DNA from: Oscillospiraceae bacterium
GTDB lineage: Bacteria > Bacillota > Clostridia > Saccharofermentanales > Saccharofermentanaceae
Length of the DNA stretch: 64,000 nucleotides
NCBI GenBank assembly: GCA_900176545.1
Contig: FWXP01000006.1
Span: 62,001 to 126,000 of the forward strand
Direction: 5' to 3'
In this document: positions 56,684-64,000 of the stretch, piece by piece
How positions within the stretch are numbered: the stretch's first letter is position 1
How the letters are laid out: the number at the start of each line of letters is the position of its first letter
Made by a program: the position numbers and the translations under genes
Notes under the pieces: generated by a model
What the model saw: only the letters and a program-made list of their open reading frames with translations
Told to the model about the DNA's origin: nothing
Database searches by the model: none

Positions 56684-57268
56684 ATGGCAAAGGCGGCAGA
56701 CAGAGAGAAATTGAGAAAAGACATTATTCTCAGTACTATCGAGGTTTTCAACGACAGGGGGGTCATATTTACTATGTCGGATGTAGCAACGAACATCCAC
56801 ATCAGTAAGAAGACGATCTACAAGGAGTTCGACAGCAAGGAAGAGCTGCTCGATACTGTTGTTGATTACATCTTCGACAACATCAAGGCAAAAGAAGACG
56901 AGATCATGCATGACAAGTCCCTGAGCACGATCGACAGGCTCCGTCTCATCCTGGGAGCTATGCCGGAGAACTACAGGGATATCGATTTCCAGAACGTTTA
57001 TCCTTTCCTTGAGAAGTTCCCGGAAGTATCCAGGAAGATGCAGTATCGTCTCGCTACAGGTTGGGAGAACACGATCTCTCTTATCGAGCAGGGTAAGAAG
57101 GAAGGCGTTATCAGGAAGAACATCGACATCAGGTTCGTCAAGGTAATGCTGGAAGCTTCCATCGAGAAGGTACTTTCTGACGATATGCTCTCGAGGACAG
57201 GCATCAATTATGTGGATGCATTGAACCAGATCGTCGACATCCTGGTCGACGGAATGATCATAAAGTAA
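56684..57268 (+). CDS. TetR family transcriptional regulator
   Basis: A 194-residue regulator. The helix-turn-helix covers residues about 12-55 (KDIILSTIEVFNDRGVIFTMSDVATNIHISKKTIYKEF, core MSDVATNIHISKKTIYKEF). The C-terminal domain is helical. The ATG at 56684 has TGGAGGT just upstream. It heads an operon with the glycosyltransferase-like, transporter and alpha-galactosidase genes, and lies divergent from galK. It is the likely regulator of the locus. Confidence 0.92.
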   Translation: MAKAADREKLRKDIILSTIEVFNDRGVIFTMSDVATNIHISKKTIYKEFDSKEELLDTVVDYIFDNIKAKEDEIMHDKSLSTIDRLRLILGAMPENYRDIDFQNVYPFLEKFPEVSRKMQYRLATGWENTISLIEQGKKEGVIRKNIDIRFVKVMLEASIEKVLSDDMLSRTGINYVDALNQIVDILVDGMIIK

Positions 57269-57306
57269 TTCCACACTCGATTACCTCTTAAGACAAGGAG
57301 GCCCAT

Positions 57307-58770
57307 ATGGATAAGTCCAAAGTGATCTTTGGCAACGAGATCTCTCCTTCGGCGGCAGCAAAGGCCGAGAAGAGTAAGAGAAAGTACACTCAAAAATTCG
57401 GCGATGACAGCAACAGGAAGTACTCCGCAGTCATCAGGGAGAATGCCGTACTGGGAGATATACTCGGTGTCAGCGACATAAGGGTCGGAGAAGATGAAGA
57501 CGGCAGATGTGAAGGCTTTGATGCGGATAAAGGCATCATCGTCGGCAACATAAGGATGGGGTTCGGTCATTACCGTATCTCCATGGCGATGGCATCTGCC
57601 GCCCACTTTATGGGCTATAAGCCCTACTGGATGGATCTTAATTCCTATAAGGATACTACGTGTACCAAGGTCATCTCAGCGCAGAATGACCTTTATTCCA
57701 TGGGTTCCAGGATCTCGCAGACTGATCCCATATTCAATAAGTGTTACTGGGAGCCTTTGAACTACGAAGGCTTCAGAAAGCTTACTTATAACTCCTCGGA
57801 CCAGAAGAATGCCGAGCTCATGGCTCCGGTATTCTCCTGCGTTCCCAAGGAGATACCTGTCATAGCGACTCACGTGTGGCCGGCTCAGGCTGCGCTTCAT
57901 GCGGGCATGAAGAAAGTCGTTAACGCGATCCCCGATAACTGGCCTATGGCACTTCACTTAGCCGAGGGCAGTATCCATACGATACAGACGCATTACGCTT
58001 ATCAGGGATACCGCATATTAAACGGCATGAACGGAAAGAAGGTATCAAGTCCCATGCCTTCTGATTCTCTCATATATACGGGACATTATATCGACCACGA
58101 GCTTGTGGCGAATATCGAAGAAGACTGCAGGCGCAGGATGGACAGGAAGCTGTCCGGAAAGCCCATGAGATTCCTTCTTACCATCGGAGGTGCCGGTGCC
58201 CAGAAGGAGATCTTCGCGGAGATAATAAATGAACTCCTGCCCCGGATAAAGAAGGGGAAGGCGGCGCTCTATGTGAATATAGGCGACTACTATAACGTAT
58301 GGGATGACCTAAAGAAGCTCTGTCCCGGTGTGGAGGAAGTGACGACACTTCATATAAACGACTGGGCGGATACGATGCATTTCGCTAAGGAGAAGCTTGA
58401 CGCAGACGTAGAGGGGATACACCTCTTCTGCCATAAGGATATCTACCAGGCTGTGTATGCCACGAATCTCTTGATGAGGTCCTGTGATGTGCTGGTGACA
58501 AAGCCGTCGGAGCTGTCTTTCTATCCCGTTCCCAAGATCTTTATAAAGAGGATCGGCGGCCACGAGATGTGGGGTGCGATACATTCGGCCCATATGGGAG
58601 ACGGCACGCTGGAGTGCGAAGATATACCTCATACGATCCAGATGGTAAACCTCTTCCTGGAAGACGACGTGATGCTTATGGATATGTGCGGGAATATCAT
58701 CAGAAATAAAGAATGCGGTATATATAACGGTGCCTACGAAGCGGTGAAGATCGCCACGGGCACTAAGTAA
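57307..58770 (+). CDS. GT-B-like glycosyltransferase, resembling MGDG synthase N-terminal domain
   Basis: A 487-residue protein. GNIRMGFGHYRISMAMASAAHFMG near residue 80 recalls the glycine-rich loop of MGDG-synthase/MurG-type glycosyltransferases, and VTKPSELSFYPVPKIFIKRIGGHE near 405 the donor-binding region. LTIGGAGAQKEI lies between. I cannot place it in a named family with certainty. It lies between TetR and a sugar symporter, so it may act on galactosides, but the reaction is unknown. Confidence 0.65.
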   Translation: MDKSKVIFGNEISPSAAAKAEKSKRKYTQKFGDDSNRKYSAVIRENAVLGDILGVSDIRVGEDEDGRCEGFDADKGIIVGNIRMGFGHYRISMAMASAAHFMGYKPYWMDLNSYKDTTCTKVISAQNDLYSMGSRISQTDPIFNKCYWEPLNYEGFRKLTYNSSDQKNAELMAPVFSCVPKEIPVIATHVWPAQAALHAGMKKVVNAIPDNWPMALHLAEGSIHTIQTHYAYQGYRILNGMNGKKVSSPMPSDSLIYTGHYIDHELVANIEEDCRRRMDRKLSGKPMRFLLTIGGAGAQKEIFAEIINELLPRIKKGKAALYVNIGDYYNVWDDLKKLCPGVEEVTTLHINDWADTMHFAKEKLDADVEGIHLFCHKDIYQAVYATNLLMRSCDVLVTKPSELSFYPVPKIFIKRIGGHEMWGAIHSAHMGDGTLECEDIPHTIQMVNLFLEDDVMLMDMCGNIIRNKECGIYNGAYEAVKIATGTK

Positions 58771-58783
58771 GGAGGGTCATGCG

Positions 58784-60634
58784 ATGAGTACGAAGAAAGG
58801 TCTCACGGGCCGGGAGAAGTTCGCTTACGGTATAGGTGCCGTAGGTAAGGACATGGTATATATGCTGTCGGCTTCCTATGTCCTTTATTATTTCCAGGAC
58901 ATCATGGGAGTAAGTGCTATCGCCATGGGTATCATCCTCCTCATAGCGAGGGTGTTCGATGCATTTAACGATCCCATCATGGGCGTTATCGTAGCAAAGA
59001 CCAAGACCCGCTGGGGTAAGTTCAGACCCTGGCTCCTCATAGGTACGGTCACCAATGCCGTAGTGCTCATACTGATGTTCGCGGCTCCGCCGACATTAGA
59101 TGCTAAAGGCCTTGTTGCCTACGCGGCGATAACTTACATCCTCTGGGGCATCACATATACAATGATGGATATCCCCTACTGGTCCATGATCCCCGCTTTC
59201 ACGGAAGGCGGCAAGGAGAGGGAAGGCTTATCCGCTCTGGCAAGATCCTGCGCAGGCGTAGGCTCCGCCATCGTGACCATCCTTACGGTCATGTGCGTAG
59301 CGGCCCTGGGTAATTCGCTCGCAGGGAAGAATGCCGATAATAAGACTTATACTTTTACGTCTCAGGACAAGTCCATGAGTTCCTGTGTGGTACTCCTGGA
59401 CGTGGACGGCAATGCTACTTCCACCATGAAGTCATACGACAGCGAGCATACGGATATCGAAGTGACGGTCACGGGTACCGGCAAGATGTTCGACGGCGTG
59501 GACGTACAGGACGCAGATACCGTTATAAGTCACGTCCTTACCGTAAGTTCCGACAATGCCAAGGTGAGTGCCAAGGTAGGAAGTGACATATTCGGGGAGA
59601 TCAAGGCGAAGTACGCGGATAACGGCAGAGCTTCCTCCGATGCTGTCGTAGTCTTCTATGTGGAGCAGGATGCTTACGACAGGCTCACTGCCGCCGATAC
59701 CCTTACCGGAACGGTCAATATGGAATCAACGCTGGAAGTAGAAAGGGTCGGCTTTAAGTACTTTACGATCATAGTAGGCGTGCTCTTTGTAGTCTTCACG
59801 GCGATAACCTGCATCTTTATCAAGGAGAAGTCCTCCGTAGACATGCAGACCGCATCAGTAGGCCAGATGTTCAAGGCGCTGGTGCAAAACGATCAGGCCA
59901 TGACCATAGTCATCACCATAGTCCTTATAAACACGGCTACATATATCACGTCGAACCTTCTTATCTACTTCTTTAAGTACGATCTCGCGGGATCCAACTG
60001 GCAGGGTAATTACACGCTCTTTAATACCTTCGCGGGCGGCATCCAGATCATCGCCATGATGCTCTTCTTCCCTCTGCTTCGCAAGGCATTCAATACCCTG
60101 AAGATCTTCTACATCGGAGTCTTCTCCGCAGTAGCCGGATATGTGATACTCCTTATAATGGCTCTTATGGGAACAAAGAACGTATTCCCCTTCTTCGTAC
60201 CCGGATTCTTCATCATGGGTGCTGTGGGAATATTGAACGTCATAGTTACTATCTTCCTTGCAAATACGGTAGACTACGGCGAGCTCAAGAACAGGAGAAG
60301 AGATGAGTCGGTCATCTTCTCCATGCAGACCTTCGTAGTAAAGCTTGCGTCAGGTATCGCAGCTCTTGTAGCTTCCGTATGCCTCGCGGTATTTGACATC
60401 CAGGCTGATTCTTCGGGTGCGCAGACGGGTTCCATGCTCATAAGGAGCCTTAAGGATATAGCATCGGGTGCGGATACGGCGCTCGACAGCTCATCCGTCA
60501 TCGGACTTCGCATGGTCATGACTCTTGCTCCCATGGTAGTCCTCATCATCGCATTGTTCATCTTCAGATCAAGGTATATCCTTACAGATAAGAAGCTCGA
60601 AGAGATAACAGCCGAGCTTAAGTCGAGGAGCTGA
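58784..60634 (+). CDS. GPH family sugar symporter with extracellular insertion
   Basis: A 616-residue MelB-like cation-sugar symporter. The N-terminal signature GREKFAYGIGAVGKDMVYML and FNDPIMGVIVAKTKTRWGKFRPW are typical. Five helices precede a hydrophilic insertion of about 140 residues (around 190-330), then helices six to twelve follow. The insertion is rich in Ser, Asp and Val and lies outside by topology; standard family members (about 460 residues) lack it. It likely imports an alpha-galactoside, given its neighbours. Confidence 0.88.
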   Translation: MSTKKGLTGREKFAYGIGAVGKDMVYMLSASYVLYYFQDIMGVSAIAMGIILLIARVFDAFNDPIMGVIVAKTKTRWGKFRPWLLIGTVTNAVVLILMFAAPPTLDAKGLVAYAAITYILWGITYTMMDIPYWSMIPAFTEGGKEREGLSALARSCAGVGSAIVTILTVMCVAALGNSLAGKNADNKTYTFTSQDKSMSSCVVLLDVDGNATSTMKSYDSEHTDIEVTVTGTGKMFDGVDVQDADTVISHVLTVSSDNAKVSAKVGSDIFGEIKAKYADNGRASSDAVVVFYVEQDAYDRLTAADTLTGTVNMESTLEVERVGFKYFTIIVGVLFVVFTAITCIFIKEKSSVDMQTASVGQMFKALVQNDQAMTIVITIVLINTATYITSNLLIYFFKYDLAGSNWQGNYTLFNTFAGGIQIIAMMLFFPLLRKAFNTLKIFYIGVFSAVAGYVILLIMALMGTKNVFPFFVPGFFIMGAVGILNVIVTIFLANTVDYGELKNRRRDESVIFSMQTFVVKLASGIAALVASVCLAVFDIQADSSGAQTGSMLIRSLKDIASGADTALDSSSVIGLRMVMTLAPMVVLIIALFIFRSRYILTDKKLEEITAELKSRS

Positions 60635-60635
60635 C

Positions 60636-63038
60636 ATGATACGGATCATCGAAGAAGATAAGCCTTTATTCGTCCTTGATACGGACAATACGACATATGC
60701 CTTCAAGGTGCTGCCGTCAGGGCATCTTGAGCATTTATACTACGGCAGGAAGATCCATATGGATACTTCCGACGGCCTTGCTGAGCCTAAGGGATTCCCC
60801 GCAGGCAATACCGCCGTTCCGGATAAGGATCATGGTGATATCACTTTGGAAGACCTTCGCCTGGAGATGAGTTCCTACGGCAAGGGAGACATAAGAGAAG
60901 CCTTTATAGAGCTTCGAAATGCAGACGGAAGCGCTACATCTAACTTCCTGTACGATTCATATGAGAAGAGCAAGGGCAGCGCTGAGCCTGACGATAAGGA
61001 CAGCGACGAGGAAGTGCTTCCCAAGTCCTACGGAGAGGAAGCCGAGATCATTACCGTCAAGCTCATAGACAGCGACAACAGCCTGGAGTTAGATCTTGTA
61101 TATACGGTATATCCTTCCTGTGATGTGATCACGCGCTATGCGGTCCTTAAGAATAACGGCGAGGGCGATATCAACATAGATAAGATCATGAGCTGCCAGA
61201 TCGACTTCGATCCGGGCGACTATGTATTTACGACATTCACCGGAGCGTGGGCACGGGAGATGAAGAAGACCGATATGGCCGTCGGCGGCGCAAGGCTCAT
61301 AAATTCCTCCGTCACGGGCTCTTCCTCCAACAGGGCTAATCCTTTCGTGATGGTATCGAAGAAAGGCTGTATGGAGGACTTCGGCGAAGTATATGCATTT
61401 AACCTCGTATACAGCGGCAACCACTATGAGTCTGTAGAAAAGAGTTCGCACGGCAAGGTAAGATTCCTTTCCGGCATCAACCCTACGGGGTTCACTTGGA
61501 GACTTCAGAAAGGAGAGTCCTTCGCCAGCCCCGAAGCGGTCATGACATATTCATGTTCGGGATATAACGGAATGAGCGGAAAGATGCACGACTTCGTGTC
61601 TGAGCATATACTGCGCGGCCCGTGGAAGGACAGACTTCGGCCCGTTCTTCTAAATTCCTGGGAAGCGGCGTACTTTAATATCAGTGAGAGCAAGCTCCTG
61701 CGCCTGGCTCGCAAGGCAAAGAGCGTCGGAATCGAGCTGTTCGTCATGGATGACGGCTGGTTCGGCCAAAGAGACGATGACTCAAGGTCATTAGGCGACT
61801 GGTACCCGGATAAGAAGAAGCTCCCGAACGGGATAAAGGGCCTGTGTGACAAGATAAGAGCCCTGGGTCTGGAGTTCGGTATCTGGGTGGAGCCCGAGAT
61901 GGTAAACGAGGATTCTGATCTTTACAGAGCGCATCCTGACTGGGCCATAAGGATCCCCGGGAAGGCTCATTCGACGGGAAGGAACCAGATGATCCTGGAT
62001 CTTACAAGAAGAGATGTCCAGGACTATATAACGGATGCCATGAGAAAAGTATTCTCTTCGGCTGATATCTCCTATGTTAAGTGGGACATGAACCGCATCT
62101 TCACTGACGTCTTCTCAGAGGGCCTGCCGTCTGACAGACAGGGCGAAGTATTCCACAGATATATCCTGGGCCTTTATCGCATAATGAGGACCCTTACAAG
62201 GGAATTCCCGGAGATACTCTTCGAGGGGTGTGCATCGGGAGGCAACAGGTTCGACTTAGGTATCCTCTCGTTCTTCTCTCAGATATGGGCAAGCGACGAT
62301 ACGGATGCGGCGGCCAGGGCAGAGATACAGACAGGCTACAGCTACGGCTATCCCATGAGATGCGTAACGGCTCATGTATCGGATGTACCTAATCATCAGA
62401 CCCTCCGCAGGACTCCCATAGAGACGAGGTTCAATGTGGCTTCCTTCGGAGTCCTGGGCTACGAGTGCAATCTCTGCGACATGAAGAAGGAAGACGTGGC
62501 AGCCGTAAGAGAGCAGATCTCCTTCTACAAGGCTCATAGGGAGACCTTGCAGCACGGCAGGTTCTACAGACAGGATAAAGGTGACGGCGAAGGACACGGT
62601 ATGGGACTTCTCGAACGTTCTCCCGAGGAAGATATCTCATGGACGACAGTATCCGAAGATAAGAAGAATGCGGTAGCCATGACCATGCAGATCAATGTCC
62701 GTCCCAACGCGAAGTGGAGGATCTTAAGGCCTAAGGGATTAAAGGAAGATCAGAAATATATCTTCAAGGGAAGAAAGACAGACTTCGACCTTAGAAACTT
62801 CGGAGGTCTTGTGAACTTCATAGCGCCCTTCCATGTGAAGCCTGACGGATTTATCCACGGCATCCTCTCTAAGTTCGTTAAGATGCATGCCGAGGAAGAG
62901 GAGCATGTGATGTACGGGGACGCCATGATGTATGCGGGCGTTCATCTGAAGAATGCTTTCGCGGGGTGTGGATATAACGACGAAGTGGCATATTATCCCG
63001 ACTTCGGTTCTAGGATCTACACTATCGATCAGCAGTAG
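60636..63038 (+). CDS. Alpha-galactosidase, GH36 family
   Basis: An 800-residue cytosolic glycosidase without signal peptide. The beta-rich N-terminal domain to about residue 330 precedes the TIM barrel. The nucleophile Asp lies in YVKWDMNR near 478 and the acid/base Asp in WASDDTDA near 552; FVMDDGWFGQRDDD, WVEPEMVN and CASGGNRFD are further family blocks. It hydrolyses melibiose or raffinose-type sugars after import by the symporter, whose gene ends one base earlier. The product galactose would feed galK. Confidence 0.96.
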   Translation: MIRIIEEDKPLFVLDTDNTTYAFKVLPSGHLEHLYYGRKIHMDTSDGLAEPKGFPAGNTAVPDKDHGDITLEDLRLEMSSYGKGDIREAFIELRNADGSATSNFLYDSYEKSKGSAEPDDKDSDEEVLPKSYGEEAEIITVKLIDSDNSLELDLVYTVYPSCDVITRYAVLKNNGEGDINIDKIMSCQIDFDPGDYVFTTFTGAWAREMKKTDMAVGGARLINSSVTGSSSNRANPFVMVSKKGCMEDFGEVYAFNLVYSGNHYESVEKSSHGKVRFLSGINPTGFTWRLQKGESFASPEAVMTYSCSGYNGMSGKMHDFVSEHILRGPWKDRLRPVLLNSWEAAYFNISESKLLRLARKAKSVGIELFVMDDGWFGQRDDDSRSLGDWYPDKKKLPNGIKGLCDKIRALGLEFGIWVEPEMVNEDSDLYRAHPDWAIRIPGKAHSTGRNQMILDLTRRDVQDYITDAMRKVFSSADISYVKWDMNRIFTDVFSEGLPSDRQGEVFHRYILGLYRIMRTLTREFPEILFEGCASGGNRFDLGILSFFSQIWASDDTDAAARAEIQTGYSYGYPMRCVTAHVSDVPNHQTLRRTPIETRFNVASFGVLGYECNLCDMKKEDVAAVREQISFYKAHRETLQHGRFYRQDKGDGEGHGMGLLERSPEEDISWTTVSEDKKNAVAMTMQINVRPNAKWRILRPKGLKEDQKYIFKGRKTDFDLRNFGGLVNFIAPFHVKPDGFIHGILSKFVKMHAEEEEHVMYGDAMMYAGVHLKNAFAGCGYNDEVAYYPDFGSRIYTIDQQ

Positions 63039-63041
63039 ATA

Positions 63042-64000
63042 TCAGCTCTTCTTCATCCTTGTCGTAATGCCCTTATATAGCTTGGGGTGGAAGAGGATAA
63101 GGATAGGGAACAGCTCGAGCCTTCCTGCCAGCATATCAAGCATAAGGACATACTTGGAGAAGTTGCTGAAGAAGCCGTAGTTGCATGTAGGTCCTACCAT
63201 GGAAAGGCCGGGACCGATGTTATTAAGGGTCGCAAGTACTGCGGTAAATGTCGTTACCAGGTCGTGTCCGTCAAGGGCAAGAAGGAACATTGATCCCATG
63301 AGCACGGAGAAGAATGTGATGAGATAAACGTTGATGGAACGTACTACATCGTGCTCTACGGGCCTGCCGTCAATCGTGATCTTACGGACTACCTTGGGGT
63401 GGATATAGGAAGCGAATTCCTTGCGGATAGACTTAAGAAGTACCATAAAGCGGGATACCTTAACGCCGCCTCCGGTGCTTCCCGCGCAGGCGCCGACGGT
63501 CATAAGAAGGATAAGAGTGAGCTTACTTAATGTGGGCCACGTATCAAAGTCGGTGGAGCCGAATCCCGTAGAAGATACGAGGGATGCCACCTGGAAGAAG
63601 GAATGGGTAAGAGCTTCTCCCGCCGTATCATACATACGCATGACGTTAAGGAAGATCACCACCGTAGCAGTACCTATCAGGATCAGGTAGTGACGGACTT
63701 CCTCGAAGCCGAAGACCTTCTTGAACTCCTTAAGGAGCACATAGTAGTAAGCATTGAAGTTTACTCCGAAGAGCACCATGAAGATCGCCGCTACCCACTG
63801 TATATATGCGGAGTAGGAAGCAAAGCTGTCGTTCTTTATGCCGAATCCTCCCGTACCTGCAGTACCGAAGGAGAGGGTAGATGCCTCAAATAAGGTCATG
63901 CCGCCTGCCATGAGGAGGATGATCTCGATTACCGTCATCACAAGATAGATAAGATATAAGATCCTGGCCGTGTGCTTTATCTTGGGAACGAGCTTACCTA
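63042..64000 (-). CDS. TrkH/KtrB-type potassium uptake protein, C-terminal part (5' end outside window)
   Basis: Membrane subunit of a K+ (or Na+/K+) uptake system. The reading frame is open to the right edge of the window; the internal GTG near 63941 is not a start. About 319 residues are visible, including FGTAGTGGFG, SLVSSTGFGSTDF, GACAGSTGGGVK and TLNNIGPGLSMVGP, the selectivity-filter segments of the family. It is convergent with the alpha-galactosidase gene, three bases apart. Whether a trkA/ktrA partner lies nearby cannot be seen. Confidence 0.93.
   Translation of the reverse strand, partial: GKLVPKIKHTARILYLIYLVMTVIEIILLMAGGMTLFEASTLSFGTAGTGGFGIKNDSFASYSAYIQWVAAIFMVLFGVNFNAYYYVLLKEFKKVFGFEEVRHYLILIGTATVVIFLNVMRMYDTAGEALTHSFFQVASLVSSTGFGSTDFDTWPTLSKLTLILLMTVGACAGSTGGGVKVSRFMVLLKSIRKEFASYIHPKVVRKITIDGRPVEHDVVRSINVYLITFFSVLMGSMFLLALDGHDLVTTFTAVLATLNNIGPGLSMVGPTCNYGFFSNFSKYVLMLDMLAGRLELFPILILFHPKLYKGITTRMKKS

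Overview
The window looks like chromosome of a low-to-mid GC Bacillota, probably a gut or rumen Clostridia. The reasons are AGGAGG-type ribosome sites, TATAAT-type promoters, short XRE regulators, a DUF4250 gene, the GPH/GH36 sugar genes, and many small acetyltransferases; the exact genus is not resolved. There are no phage, insertion-sequence or CRISPR signatures. Genes are tightly packed and convergent neighbours often share stop codons.

Layout. 1-10.9 kb: a MATE exporter (cut by the left edge), endonuclease IV, an FkbM methyltransferase, an ABC-2 type transporter, a large polytopic membrane protein, tRNA-Ala(CGC), and a YidC-sulfatase fusion facing an SGNH hydrolase; several look like cell-surface functions. 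10.9-19.1 kb: a second MATE, an XRE-TPR regulator paired with an ABC exporter, and a TetR plus rifampin-phosphotransferase-like enzyme behind a palindromic operator, next to an alpha/beta hydrolase. 19.2-41.2 kb: a long run of small single-domain enzymes: nine GNAT acetyltransferases, an aminoglycoside-phosphotransferase-fold kinase, a chloramphenicol-phosphotransferase-like protein, an MccF-like peptidase, two beta-lactamase-fold lipoproteins, P-loop kinases, MazG, a cupin, a monooxygenase-fold protein and CrcB. One pair of GNAT genes sits behind a 27-codon leader ORF and a textbook attenuator. 41.2-47.1 kb: a C39-like protein, a YfhO-like membrane protein, and a three-gene operon ending in a small XRE repressor, with twin operators in its promoter.

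47.1-51.6 kb holds the strongest candidate for an undescribed system. Two tandem paralogous membrane proteins end in a cytosolic Gly-rich tail with six alternating Cys-Ala units, and their stop overlaps the start of a radical SAM/SPASM enzyme gene. This has the logic of a RiPP-like or post-translational modification system whose substrates are anchored membrane proteins. An XRE regulator with a palindrome over its own -10 box lies next to it.

51.6-64 kb: DUF4250, phosphoglycerate mutase (gpmI), a long imperfect palindrome without genes, a DJ-1 family protein, and an alpha-galactoside locus. That locus is divergent galK, then TetR, a GT-B-like glycosyltransferase, a GPH symporter with an extracellular insertion, and a GH36 alpha-galactosidase. 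A TrkH-type K+ channel subunit is cut by the right edge.
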